Shown: piece after piece, positions 28,342 to 36,878 of the stretch
How positions within the stretch are numbered: the stretch's first letter is position 1
How the letters are laid out: the number at the start of each line of letters is the position of its first letter
Assembly (NCBI GenBank): GCA_046348855.1
Contig: JAXMDK010000018.1
Span: 15,082 to 79,081, forward strand
DNA from: TMP-24 sp046348855
GTDB taxonomy: Bacteria; Pseudomonadota; Alphaproteobacteria; Rhodobacterales; Rhodobacteraceae
Direction of reading: 5' to 3'
DNA length: 64,000 bases
Translations under genes and position numbers: made by a program
The notes under the pieces: generated by a model
Told to the model about the DNA's origin: nothing
The model's database searches: none
What the model saw: only the letters and a program-made list of their open reading frames with translations

Positions 28342-28888
28342 CGTTCGCCCCCGTTCGGACTGCCTTTGGCTCAGCCTAGGCCGGTTTCGGCACGGCGGGA
28401 AGCCGGTTGTGCGGTGCCGGCGGGCCTACATATCGACGCGCCGCCGAGACACATCCTGCCGATGGGGAAAGTCCCCGGCGACGCCTGAGGGGCGGATGGC
28501 GCGCGCCGGGGGAAGCCCATGTCGGAAGCTACCGGGCAACGATCACAGCCCGGAGTGGCAGAAATTCGGGCGCGACAGGGAAATAACAAGGCACATTCTG
28601 GCAGGATTGTTGCGAGTGGGTCAAAGATCGGTGCTGAGGCAACAGTGGCTGGAGAGGATCGGGCAGGGTGCCGACCTTGAGCACGGCCGGCCCAGCAGTT
28701 CACCTCAGCGAGCGGCAGCCCGCCAACCCGCGCTGGGCCCTCACTCGGGGCGCGTGTCGTGAGTTCCAGCATGACCTGACTGGCAATCTTCGACCGGAGA
28801 CGCCGGCATCGGTCGGGCAGCCCGCCGCCGACGCTCCGGTAGCATATTGCCACGCCGTAGATCAGCCACTGTACCGCCCACCCCTTGC
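28342..28888. other. Unexplained 547-bp intergenic region
   Basis: This lies between the starts/ends of two minus-strand genes. Frames on both strands give Arg/Pro/Ala-rich text without any domain I can recognise. The central part (about 28540-28660) is visibly less GC-rich than its surroundings. I see no terminator, tRNA or riboswitch pattern. It could hold decayed coding DNA or an RNA gene. Confidence 0.5.
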
Positions 28889-29344
28889 TCACACCGCCAC
28901 CGCCAGCGGCACCCCAAAGCGCAGCCGGTTGACGCCCTGCCGCCGGTCGTAGGCCAGATCCTCGGTCATCGCCCGGATCAGCGCCCAGCCCCAGCCGCCT
29001 TCGGGCAGATCCCCGGCCTGGCCGGCGATGGCGGCAAGCGGCGGGTCCGGCGGTGCCAGGCCCGGCATCGCCTGCCCGCGATCCTCGACCAGGCAGCCAA
29101 GCCGGGCCGGTTCGCGCCAGATCGTCAAGCTGATCGGGCCACCGGGCTGGCCGGCATAGGCATGTTCGACGATATTGTTCAGCACTTCGGCCAGGGTCAG
29201 CTCCAGCGCCCCGGCGTCCTCGGCGGTGATCTGCCGGGCAAAGCGCGCCACGGCCCGGCGCAGGACCGACCTGACCTCGCCCAACTCGGCGCGGAACCGG
29301 AAGGCGGCGCGCTCGGCCGGCGCGGCCGACAGGTCATTGGCCAT
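28889..29344 (-). CDS. Anti-sigma factor-like ATP-binding protein (RsbW/SpoIIAB type)
   Basis: 151 aa GHKL ATPase. The N box is LELTLAEVLNNIVEHAY; the G1-like EDRGQAMPG and GGWGWALIRAMTEDLAYDR follow. Such proteins bind a sigma factor and phosphorylate a STAS partner. The ATG at 29344 overlaps the end of the STAS gene by 11 bp, supporting a partner-switch pair. No sigma factor or PP2C phosphatase gene is adjacent. Confidence 0.85.
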   Translation of the reverse strand: MANDLSAAPAERAAFRFRAELGEVRSVLRRAVARFARQITAEDAGALELTLAEVLNNIVEHAYAGQPGGPISLTIWREPARLGCLVEDRGQAMPGLAPPDPPLAAIAGQAGDLPEGGWGWALIRAMTEDLAYDRRQGVNRLRFGVPLAVAV

Positions 29345-29672
29345 GCGCAGCACCGGCGGCGGGCGCCAGGTCGTGGATGACAAAGACCGTATCCATGCGG
29401 GTCATGCGAAAGACCTTGCCCACCGCCGGGGTCAGCGCCGCCAGTTCCAGCCGGCTGGCGGGGGCGAGAAATTTCATCACCGCGACAATGGCGCCCAGGC
29501 CCGAACTGTCGACGAAGCCGACGCGCCCGAGGTCGAGCACCACGCGCGCGCCCGCGCCGACGGCCAGTTCGCGCATCCGGTCCTTGAACTGGATGGCGAC
29601 GGCGGCGTCGATCCGATCCTCGTTCACCCGCACCACCCGGGCGCCGTCCACCATCTCCGCCGAAAGGTCCAT
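29334..29672 (-). CDS. STAS-domain anti-sigma factor antagonist
   Basis: 112 aa STAS protein. The phosphorylatable Ser is in GFVDSSGLGAIVAVMKFL; strong AGGAGG lies before ATG 29672. It is the expected antagonist partner of the overlapping kinase gene: unphosphorylated STAS would bind the kinase and free its target sigma factor (family model). Confidence 0.9.
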   Translation of the reverse strand: MDLSAEMVDGARVVRVNEDRIDAAVAIQFKDRMRELAVGAGARVVLDLGRVGFVDSSGLGAIVAVMKFLAPASRLELAALTPAVGKVFRMTRMDTVFVIHDLAPAAGAAHGQ

Positions 29673-29760
29673 GCGCTGCCCTCCTCCTGTCCGGTGGAAA
29701 GGCTAGACGGCAATCCTTACCATTCGGTATCCTCGGACCGGGTCGCAGAGGAGCCGGGCC

Positions 29761-30942
29761 ATGCACGAGATCGTGATCGCGGGGGCCGCGCGCACCGCCA
29801 TGGGCGGCTTCCAGGGGGTCTTCGCCGGCCTGACGGCGGCCGAGCTTGGCGGGCAGGCGATCCGCGCCGCGCTGGCCGACGCCGGGGCGGGCGCGGTCGG
29901 TGCCGCCGACGAGCTTCTGATGGGCTGCGTCCTGCCGGCGGGCCAGGGCCAGGCCCCGGCGCGGCAGGCGGGGTTCCTCGCCGGGCTGGCCTCCTCGGTG
30001 CCGGCTACCACGCTGAACAAGATGTGCGGCTCGGGGATGAAGGCGGCGATGGTCGCCTTCGACCAGATCGCGGCCGGCCATTCTGGCGTGATCGTCGCGG
30101 GCGGCATGGAAAGCATGACCAACGCCCCCTACCTTCTGCCGAAGATGCGCGGGGGCGCGCGGCTGGGCCACGGGCAGGTCGTCGACCACATGTTCCTCGA
30201 CGGGCTCGAGGATGCCTATGACAAGGGCCGCCTGATGGGCACCTTCGCCGAGGATTGCGCCACCCGCTTCCAGTTCAGCCGCGAGGCGCAGGACGATTAT
30301 GCACTGGCCTCGCTCGACCGGGCGCTGGCGGCGGCGCGGGACGGGGCCTTCGCCGGCGAAATCGCGCCGGTGACGGTCGGCGGGCGTGGGGGCGACGTCA
30401 CCGTCACCGCCGATGAACAGCCGCTGACCGCCCGGCCCGAGAAGATCCCGCTGCTGAAACCAGCCTTCCGCAAGGACGGCACGGTGACGGCGGCCAATTC
30501 CTCGTCGATCTCGGACGGGGCGGCGGCGCTGGTCCTGGCCAGCCGTGCGACGGCCGAGCGGCTGGGGCTGAAGATCCGCGCCCGCATCCTCGGCCATGCC
30601 AGCCACGCCCAGGCTCCGGCGGATTTCCCGACCGCGCCGGTGCCCGCGGCCGAAAAGCTTTTGTCGCGGCTGGGGCTGGCGGCGCGCGACATCGACCTGT
30701 GGGAGGTGAACGAGGCCTTCGCGGTGGTGCCGATGGCCTTCATGCGCCTGACCGGCGTTGGCCACGACCGGCTGAACATCCACGGCGGCGCCTGCGCGCT
30801 CGGCCACCCTATCGGCGCCTCGGGGGCGCGAATCATCGTGACGCTCCTGAACGCGCTGGAGCGCCGGGGCGCGAAACGCGGCCTCGCGGCCATCTGCATC
30901 GGCGGCGGCGAAGGCACTGCCCTTGCGCTGGAACTCTGCTGA
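29761..30942 (+). CDS. Acetyl-CoA C-acyltransferase (thiolase)
   Basis: 393 aa. The acyl-accepting Cys89 (NKMCGSGMK), His349 (CALGHPIGASGAR) and Cys379 (CIGGGEG) are all present. The enzyme either condenses two acetyl-CoA or cleaves 3-ketoacyl-CoA; sequence alone does not settle which. It is alone, with no phaB or fad genes nearby. GGAG at 29747 precedes the ATG. A repeat stem-loop lies after it. Confidence 0.93.
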   Translation: MHEIVIAGAARTAMGGFQGVFAGLTAAELGGQAIRAALADAGAGAVGAADELLMGCVLPAGQGQAPARQAGFLAGLASSVPATTLNKMCGSGMKAAMVAFDQIAAGHSGVIVAGGMESMTNAPYLLPKMRGGARLGHGQVVDHMFLDGLEDAYDKGRLMGTFAEDCATRFQFSREAQDDYALASLDRALAAARDGAFAGEIAPVTVGGRGGDVTVTADEQPLTARPEKIPLLKPAFRKDGTVTAANSSSISDGAAALVLASRATAERLGLKIRARILGHASHAQAPADFPTAPVPAAEKLLSRLGLAARDIDLWEVNEAFAVVPMAFMRLTGVGHDRLNIHGGACALGHPIGASGARIIVTLLNALERRGAKRGLAAICIGGGEGTALALELC

Positions 30943-30955
30943 CACACTTTCTGTC

Positions 30956-30991
30956 CTCAAATATCCTGGGGGTCCGGGGGCTAGCCCCCGG
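30956..30991. repeat. CAAATAtcCtGGGG element with 18-bp palindrome
   Basis: CTCAAATATCCTGGGGG (30956-30972) is followed by a perfect palindrome, CCGGGGGC-TA-GCCCCCGG (30974-30991). The CAAATA..C.GGGG core recurs at 47051. It lies between the thiolase stop and the fRMsr start and could act as a terminator-like stem. Confidence 0.6.
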
Positions 30992-31012
30992 CCGCCTGCC
31001 GAAGGAACCGAC

Positions 31013-31465
31013 ATGCCCGACTACCCGACCCTTGCCGCCACCATCGCCAGCCTCACCCACGGCGAAACCGACGAAGTCGCGCTGATGGCGACCCTCGCCT
31101 GCGAGATCCACCATTCCGACGACCGCTTCGACTGGACCGGATTTTACCGGGTGACCGGCCCCGAGATTCTGAAGATCGGCCCCTACCAGGGCGGCCACGG
31201 CTGCCTTGTCATCCCCTTTTCGCGCGGCGTCTGCGGCGCGGCGGCGCGCACCGGCCAGGTGCAGCTTGTCCCCGACGTCGACGCCTTTCCCGGCCATATC
31301 GCCTGCGCTTCCTCCACCCGGTCGGAGCTGGTACTGCCGGTCTTCGGGGCCAGCCGGCGGCTGATCGGCGTCCTCGACATCGACAGCGACCGGCCAGATG
31401 CCTTCACCGGCGAGGATGCCCGCGAACTGGCGGCGATCCTTGCGTCGGTTTTCGCCGGGCTGTGA
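31013..31465 (+). CDS. GAF-domain free methionine-(R)-sulfoxide reductase
   Basis: 150 aa fRMsr. The three Cys of the family (64, 74, 98) have the same 10 and 24 spacings as E. coli Cys84/94/118, within GPYQGGHGCLVIPFSRGVCGAA and PGHIACASSTRSELVLPVF. GVLDIDSDRPDAF completes the signature. It reduces free Met-(R)-SO using thioredoxin. It starts 21 bp after the CCGGGGGC palindrome, so it probably has its own expression control. Confidence 0.93.
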   Translation: MPDYPTLAATIASLTHGETDEVALMATLACEIHHSDDRFDWTGFYRVTGPEILKIGPYQGGHGCLVIPFSRGVCGAAARTGQVQLVPDVDAFPGHIACASSTRSELVLPVFGASRRLIGVLDIDSDRPDAFTGEDARELAAILASVFAGL

Positions 31466-31511
31466 CGCAATCGGCGGGCGCGAGGGGTGCTGCGCGTGGC
31501 AGGATCGCCCC

Positions 31512-32315
31512 ATGACCGACGATCAGACCCTTCGCCACGGTTCCTGCCTGTGCGGCGCCGTCGCGTTCGAAACCGTGGGGCCGCTGCGGCCGGTGATCGC
31601 CTGCCATTGCGGCCAGTGTCGCAAGGTCTCGGGCCATTACTGGTCGGCGACCTCGGTGCCGCATGATCGTTTCAAGCTGACGCGCGACGAGGGGCTCGCC
31701 TGGTTCCGTTCGTCCGCCACCGCGACGCGCGGTTTCTGCAATATGTGCGGCGCGGCGCTCTTCTGGCAGCCCGAGGGCGAGGCGCGGCTGTCGATCAGCC
31801 CCGCCGCCTTCGACGACGATCCGGGGGTGGTGGTCGGCGAACATATCTTCACCGAGGACGGCGGCGACTATTACGCGCCCGAAGGGCCGCCGCCCGCGAT
31901 GGCCGCAGGGGGGCCGGACCGGCTGTCCTGTTCGTGCCTGTGCGGCGCGGTGGCCTTTTCCCTGCCCGGCCCGGCCGGTCCGGTCATCGCCTGCCACTGC
32001 CGGCAGTGCCGCAAGCTGTCGGGGCACTATTCCGCCTCCTTCGATGCCGACGAAACCCAGGTCCGCTGGGACCGGCGCGACGGGCTGGCCGAATATGCCA
32101 CCCCCGGCGGCGGGCGGCGCGGCTTCTGCCGCGATTGCGGGTCGAGCCTGTGGTTCCGCGCCGCCGATGGCGGCTTTTCGGTCGAGGCCGGCGCCGTCGA
32201 TGGCCCGACAGGCGGGCGGCTGGCCGAACATATCTTCACGGCCTTCAAGGGCAGCTATTACATCCTTGACGATGGTCTGCCGCAATCGCCGGGCGACGGC
32301 CTGCCGCCGACCTGA
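31512..32315 (+). CDS. Tandem GFA-domain protein
   Basis: 267 aa made of two consecutive GFA (glutathione-dependent formaldehyde-activating/CENP-V) domains, about residues 8-128 and 138-258. Each has the zinc set CLCGAVAF, ACHCxQCRKxSGHY and GFCxxCG. GFA proteins are usually single-domain, so this is an internal duplication. Function is probably zinc-dependent, possibly formaldehyde or glutathione-related; the family includes members without proven activity. It starts 46 bp after the fRMsr stop. Confidence 0.92.
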   Translation: MTDDQTLRHGSCLCGAVAFETVGPLRPVIACHCGQCRKVSGHYWSATSVPHDRFKLTRDEGLAWFRSSATATRGFCNMCGAALFWQPEGEARLSISPAAFDDDPGVVVGEHIFTEDGGDYYAPEGPPPAMAAGGPDRLSCSCLCGAVAFSLPGPAGPVIACHCRQCRKLSGHYSASFDADETQVRWDRRDGLAEYATPGGGRRGFCRDCGSSLWFRAADGGFSVEAGAVDGPTGGRLAEHIFTAFKGSYYILDDGLPQSPGDGLPPT

Positions 32316-32325
32316 TCCGCCGAGG

Positions 32326-32748
32326 CTACAGCCGGCGGCTCGGCACCCAGGCATAGCCGTTCGGGCAAAGGATGTAGCATTCCCGCAAGCCATGCGGCTT
32401 GTCCCTCGGCCCATCGAGGATGGTCACGCCGTCGATGCCCGCGGCCCGTGCGACCGCTTCGTCGGGGTCGGTCTCGTACAGGCGGATCTCGGCCCCCGCG
32501 CCGCGCGGACCGGCCTCGGGCAGCAGCGACAGAAGCGGGTTGGCCCCATAGGTCGGATCGGCATGCAGCTGGAAGATCTGGCCGTGATAGGCGATGATCG
32601 CGAAGTTCGCCGACAGCCGGTGGGCGGTCATGCCGAAGACCCGCTCCAGGAACGCGGCCTCGGCCTTCACGTCGCGCACCAGCAGGTTCAGCCCGATCCC
32701 CGACAGGGACCGCCCGAAGTCCGCCGCACTCACGGTTTCGTAGTCCAT
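32326..32748 (-). CDS. VOC family (glyoxalase/bleomycin resistance fold) protein
   Basis: 140 aa, a single vicinal-oxygen-chelate domain: GIGLNLLVRDVKAEAAFLERVFGMTAH, IFQLHADPTYG and RECYILCPNGYAWVPSRRL. The metal ligands are not clearly assignable, so it may bind a ligand without catalysis. GGGAGG precedes ATG 32748. It is convergent with the GFA gene and divergent from the methyltransferase gene. Confidence 0.88.
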   Translation of the reverse strand: MDYETVSAADFGRSLSGIGLNLLVRDVKAEAAFLERVFGMTAHRLSANFAIIAYHGQIFQLHADPTYGANPLLSLLPEAGPRGAGAEIRLYETDPDEAVARAAGIDGVTILDGPRDKPHGLRECYILCPNGYAWVPSRRL

Positions 32749-32861
32749 GCCCGCCTCCCGCCGCTGCCGCCAGCTTCGCCGCGCCGCGCGCCCTTGTCAA
32801 AGCCCGCGCCGGCGGCAATGGTCCGGGCAGGCGGCAGACTTCGGAACAAGGCGGGGAACCG

Positions 32862-33758
32862 ATGAGCGACATCATCCTTCTGGACGGCGGCATGGGCCAG
32901 GAACTGATCGCGCGGTCGGGCGACGCGCCGACGCCGCTCTGGGCCACGCAGGTGATGATCGACCATCCGGGGCTGGTGCGGCAGGTGCACGCCGACTATT
33001 TCGCCGCCGGGGCGACGGTCGCCACCACCAACACCTACGCGATCCACCATGACCGGCTGGACAAGTTCGGCAAGGACCACCTGTTCGCCGCACTCCACGC
33101 CCAGGCCCTGTCCGAAGCGGCGGCGGCCCGCGCCGCGCATGGGCGGGGGCGCATCGCCGGCTCGCTGGGGCCGCTCGGCGCGTCCTACCGCGCCGACGTC
33201 CTGCCCGAACACCGCAAGGCGGTGGCGCTTTACCGCGAGGTGGCCGGCATCGTTGCACCGACGGTCGATTTCCTTCTGGCCGAAACCGTCGCCTCGCTCG
33301 ACCATGCGCGGGCGGTGCTGGAAGGGGCGCAGGGCGCGGGCCGGCCGGTCTGGCTGTCGGTCACCGTCGACGACGAGGATGGCGCGCGGCTGCGGTCGGG
33401 CGAGCCGGTGGCCGGCCTCGGGCCGGTGCTGGCGGAAGGCGGCGCGGCGGCTGTGCTGGCCAACTGTTCCGCGCCCGAGGCGATGGCGGCGGCGCTGGCG
33501 ATCTTCGCCACCTTCGGCCTGCCTTATGGCGCCTATGCCAACGGATTCCGGCAGATCACCAAGGAGTTCCTGAAGGACAGCCCCACCGTCGACGTGCTCA
33601 GCGCCCGCCCCGACATGACGCCCGCGCTTTACGCCGATTTCGCCCTGCGCTGGGTCGGGATGGGCGCCACGATCATCGGCGGCTGCTGCGAAACCACGCC
33701 CGCCCATATTGCCGAGATCGCCCGCCGGCTGACGGCGGCGGGGCACCGCATCGTCTGA
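32862..33758 (+). CDS. Homocysteine S-methyltransferase family protein
   Basis: 298 aa TIM barrel. The zinc ligands Cys202 (ANCS) and Cys275-Cys276 (GGCCETTP) match the MmuM/BHMT group, which moves a methyl group from S-methylmethionine or betaine to homocysteine. LLDGGMGQEL is the typical start. The methyl donor is not determined. Confidence 0.92.
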   Translation: MSDIILLDGGMGQELIARSGDAPTPLWATQVMIDHPGLVRQVHADYFAAGATVATTNTYAIHHDRLDKFGKDHLFAALHAQALSEAAAARAAHGRGRIAGSLGPLGASYRADVLPEHRKAVALYREVAGIVAPTVDFLLAETVASLDHARAVLEGAQGAGRPVWLSVTVDDEDGARLRSGEPVAGLGPVLAEGGAAAVLANCSAPEAMAAALAIFATFGLPYGAYANGFRQITKEFLKDSPTVDVLSARPDMTPALYADFALRWVGMGATIIGGCCETTPAHIAEIARRLTAAGHRIV

Positions 33759-33761
33759 CGC

Positions 33762-33789
33762 CTTGCCCTTTGGTCCCGGCGCACATACT
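33762..33789 (+). promoter_or_regulatory. Candidate sigma-70 promoter before the RluA-type gene
   Basis: CTTGCC (33762-33767) and CATACT (33784-33789) are spaced 16 bp apart, about 32 bp before the ATG at 33822. Confidence 0.35.
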
Positions 33790-33821
33790 GCGGGGCGCAA
33801 CCCCCTGCTGCCGCGCCAAAG

Positions 33822-34478
33822 ATGACCGAGTTCACCTATTCGCCCCCCGACGAGCCGGTCCGCGTGATCCACGCGGATGCCGAGGTGCTGCTGGTCGACA
33901 AGCCGGCGGGGCTTTTGTCGGTTCCCGGCAAGGGCGAGCATCTGGCCGACTGCATGATGGCCCGGGTCCTGAGGCTCTACCCCGAGGCGCTGCTGGTCCA
34001 CCGGCTCGATCTCGATACGTCGGGGGTGATGGTCTTTGCGCTGACCCGCCATGCCCAGCGGACCCTTGGCGCGCAGTTCGAAAACCGGCAGACAAAAAAG
34101 GTCTACCGCGCCCGGCTCTGGGGGCATCTGTCGCCGAAGGAGGGCCGCGTCGACCTGCCCCTGATCGTCGACTGGCCGAACCGCCCCCGCCAGCATGTGA
34201 ACCACCAAACCGGCAAGCCGGCGCAGACCGACTGGCGGGTGCTGGGTCATGACCCCGATGGCACCACGCGGGTGCGGCTTTACCCGCTGACCGGGCGCAG
34301 CCACCAACTGCGCGTCCACATGATGGCGATCGGTCATCCGATCCTCGGCGATCCGCTTTATGCGGAAGGGCCGGCCCGCGACTTTCCCCGGCTGATGCTG
34401 CATGCCGAAAGCCTGCGCTTCCGCCATCCGGGTTCGGGCAAGGGCATGAGTTTTTCGGCTCCCTGTCCCTTCGCCTGA
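33822..34478 (+). CDS. RluA family pseudouridine synthase
   Basis: 218 aa. The catalytic Asp63 is in VHRLDLDTSGVMVF; LTGRSHQLRVHMMAIGHPILGDPLYA is the second signature. It lacks an S4 domain and is short, like RluA or TruC, so the rRNA or tRNA target is open. Confidence 0.93.
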   Translation: MTEFTYSPPDEPVRVIHADAEVLLVDKPAGLLSVPGKGEHLADCMMARVLRLYPEALLVHRLDLDTSGVMVFALTRHAQRTLGAQFENRQTKKVYRARLWGHLSPKEGRVDLPLIVDWPNRPRQHVNHQTGKPAQTDWRVLGHDPDGTTRVRLYPLTGRSHQLRVHMMAIGHPILGDPLYAEGPARDFPRLMLHAESLRFRHPGSGKGMSFSAPCPFA

Positions 34479-34615
34479 CCGGACCCTGCGGGAAAATCGT
34501 TAAAACCCGCGCTATCCGGCCGGACGTTTGCCCGCGGTTAAGCTCTTTGGCGCTTGCTGAATGCCGGGGTGCGTCCGGGCCGGGGGGCCGGGGCGCAGCA
34601 GACGGGGTGACAGAG

Positions 34616-35852
34616 ATGTTGATGATGGTCGGCCTGATGGGCCTTCTGGCAGCCTCGGCGCTGCTGGACCTGCACGACGACGCCGACGATACCGGGGCCG
34701 ACCCGCATGGGTCGGACGGGGCAGACAGCCACGATCATGGGCATCCCGCCGGTCACCCGCCGGACGACGACAGCGACCATCATCGCGGTACGCCGCTGGA
34801 AGGCATCGACCTTCATCCCGCCGCGCACCAGCCCGATGCGCCAGCGCCAATCCCGGCGCAGCCGCAGCCGGGCCCTCCTGCCGCCGGCAGCTCGCATCCG
34901 GCCGAATCGAACCCGCCGGCGGCGGTGACGCAACCCGCATCGCCACACGACGACCGGATTACGGGCAGCGATGGCGATGACACGCTGCACGGCCGGGCGG
35001 GCAACGACATCGTCGACGGGGGCAAGGGCAACGACACGGTCGCGGGCGGCAAGGGCGACGACCAGCTGGGCGGCGGCGACGGCAACGACAGCCTGTCGGG
35101 CGGCAAGGGCGACGACGACCTGCGCGGCGGCGATGGCCACGACACGCTGAAGGGCGGCAGCGGCAACGACAGCCTCGATGGCGGCGCGGGCAACGACGCG
35201 CTGCATGGCGGGCAGGGCGACGACAGCCTGGCCGGGCACGACGGCGACGACAGCCTGTCAGGCGATGCGGGCAACGACACGCTGATCGGCGGGCAGGGCA
35301 ACGACCGGCTGAAGGGCGGCAATGGCGACGACGCGCTTCTTGGCGGCGACGGCAACGATTCGCTGTCGGGCGAGGCGGGCAGCGACACGCTGGTCGGCGG
35401 CAATGGCGACGACCGGCTGACCGGCGAACAGCCGGCACCACACCCCGCCGCCGGGCGAACCGCCACCGCAGCGCGACTATCTGGATGGCGGGGCCGGCAA
35501 CGACACCCTGATGGCGGGCGTCGGCGGCGACTGGCTGACCGGAGGCGCCGGCCACGACGATTTCATCCTGCACGACTGGCTGGGCCAGCCGCAGCCTGAA
35601 ACCACGGTGATCGGCGACTACAACCCGCACGAGGATCAGATCGTGGTGGTCTACGACCCCGCCGACCATCCCGACCCGCATCTGTCGCTGGCCCCGGCCA
35701 CCGACGGATCGGGCGACATGCATGTTCTTCTCGACGGCAGCCGCATCGCCAGCGTGCTGGCCAGCCCCGGCCTGACCCTGGCCGAGTTGAAGCTGCTGCC
35801 GGCTGACCCGCTTGCACCCGCACCGCCGCCCGATGCGGCCCCGCCGCTCTGA
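34616..35852 (+). pseudogene. RTX-repeat calcium-binding protein, broken by a one-base frameshift
   Basis: The first frame (ATG 34616, GGGG 8 bp upstream) has a short hydrophobic N terminus (LMMVGLMGLLAASALLDL), an Asp/His-rich stretch, a Pro-rich linker and 17 consecutive RTX nonapeptides. In the Pro-rich stretch near 35440-35442 an extra A shifts the frame, which then stops at 35599. In the other frame the expected text resumes: PPPQRDYLDGGAGNDTL...GGAGHDDFILHDWLG, ending at 35852. Removing one base joins both into about 410 aa. RTX repeats bind calcium outside the cell in type I secreted proteins; no type I transporter is in the window. Confidence 0.82.
34964..35422 (+). repeat. RTX nonapeptide repeat array, 17 units of 27 bp
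   Basis: Seventeen successive nine-residue units of the form G-G-x-G-[ND]-D-x-L-x are encoded without interruption, for example GGKGNDTVA, GGSGNDSLD and GGQGNDRLK. Each set of such turns forms a calcium-binding parallel beta-roll. The DNA repeat is degenerate. Confidence 0.92.
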
Positions 35853-35877
35853 CCGGCCGGGCGGCCCGCGCTTTTCC

Positions 35878-35906
35878 CTTTCCTTTGCCCGGCTTTTCCC
35901 CTATAG
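35878..35906 (+). promoter_or_regulatory. Candidate promoter for rpsO
   Basis: CTTTCC (35878-35883) and CTATAG (35901-35906) are 17 bp apart. The -10 element followed by GCGCGC resembles those before rpmI and rimP. The start codon of rpsO is 94 bp downstream. Confidence 0.4.
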
Positions 35907-35999
35907 GCGCGCATCCGCAACCGTTGCGGACCCCTCCACGGGCCTTGCTGGACGACATCCCGGCCTGCGCCATAACCCCAACCTGACAAGGAGAACCCG

Positions 36000-36269
36000 A
36001 TGTCGATCACGGTTGAAGAAAAGAACCGCCTCATCAAGGAATATGCGACCAAGCAGGGCGACACCGGCTCGCCGGAAGTGCAGGTTGCGGTGCTGTCGTC
36101 GCGCATCGCCACGCTGACCGAACATTTCAAGACCCACGTGAAGGACAACCATTCGCGTCGCGGCCTGCTGATGATGGTCGCCCAGCGCCGCAAGCTGCTG
36201 GATTATCTGAAGAAGAACGACGAAGCGCGCTATGCCAAGCTGATCGAACGCCTGGGCCTGCGCCGCTGA
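36000..36269 (+). CDS. rpsO: 30S ribosomal protein S15
   Basis: 89 aa, full length, with the conserved GDTGSPEVQVAVLSSRIATLTEHFKTHVKDNHSRRGLLMMVAQRRKLLDYL. It binds 16S rRNA early in small-subunit assembly. AAGGAG lies 6 bp before the ATG. A strong terminator follows, so it is a single-gene unit here and not directly coupled to pnp. Confidence 0.98.
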   Translation: MSITVEEKNRLIKEYATKQGDTGSPEVQVAVLSSRIATLTEHFKTHVKDNHSRRGLLMMVAQRRKLLDYLKKNDEARYAKLIERLGLRR

Positions 36270-36291
36270 GGCATTCCACAGGTTTCAACGG

Positions 36292-36327
36292 AACGCCCGT
36301 GCCGCAAGGCGCGGGCGTTTTGGTTTG
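36292..36327 (+). terminator. Rho-independent terminator of rpsO
   Basis: A 12-bp stem (36292-36303 with 36308-36319, one GT pair) closed by a GCAA tetraloop is followed by a T-rich tail (TTTTGGTTT). It begins 23 bp after the rpsO stop. Confidence 0.88.
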
Positions 36328-36370
36328 AATTGTATCCCTCAACTGGTGCCGGAAACCGCCAAGTGCTAGG

Positions 36371-36667
36371 GTGCCGGCCAAGATCTATGTCGAAACGGAA
36401 GGAAGCGATTTGAGCGCTGCCGACGGCGGACCAGATGAGCCGATGGTTGCGGTGTTCGTGCCAGCGCTAATGTTTTTTCTCTATCAGCTTGAAAAGCAGA
36501 AAGGGGCGCCGCTCAGCGAGAATGAAGTCAAGAGAGGACTCGAGATGGCGCCTTCCATCCTGATGACGCGATCCGATGCCCAGGCTTTTCAGGAGCACCG
36601 CGGCTTCGTTGACATCAATCCCGACAATATCTGGCAAGAGTGGCAATTCGTCAGGACACGGATTTAG
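36371..36667 (+). CDS. Hypothetical protein, low-GC
   Basis: 98 aa from GTG 36371, or 85 aa from TTG 36410, which has a better ribosome site (AAGGA 7 bp before). The text has no domain I know: MVAVFVPALMFFLYQLEKQKGAPLSENEVKRGLEMAPSILMTRSDAQAFQEHRGFVDINPDNIWQEWQF is alpha-helical with a hydrophobic stretch. Base composition is clearly lower in GC than neighbours, suggesting transfer. It sits between the rpsO terminator and the EamA gene. Confidence 0.6.
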   Translation: MPAKIYVETEGSDLSAADGGPDEPMVAVFVPALMFFLYQLEKQKGAPLSENEVKRGLEMAPSILMTRSDAQAFQEHRGFVDINPDNIWQEWQFVRTRI

Positions 36668-36878
36668 GCAAAACCAGCCCGCTGCGCCATACCGATTGGT
36701 TGTCCAGTCCTGCGCCACCAAGTCATTCCGCAAGTTTCAACCCACCCCCCACCACAAAGCGCTGGCCCTTTCATCCAGCGTCGCCCTTTGGCAGCCGAAT
36801 GTCGGGCGCGTGTGCCTCGGGACGCGCGGCGGCTGCGATGATCCAAGCGAAGGATCCGCCGCCGCCAATGACCATCCC

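Noticed and set aside
28371..28892. 173-codon minus-strand frame in the 28.3-28.9 kb spacer
   Set aside because: Composition is irregular, no ribosome site or homology is evident, and the text resembles no known family.
34964..35422. Possible CRISPR or tandem DNA repeat
   Set aside because: The 27-bp periodicity encodes RTX nonapeptides in frame; there are no unique spacers.
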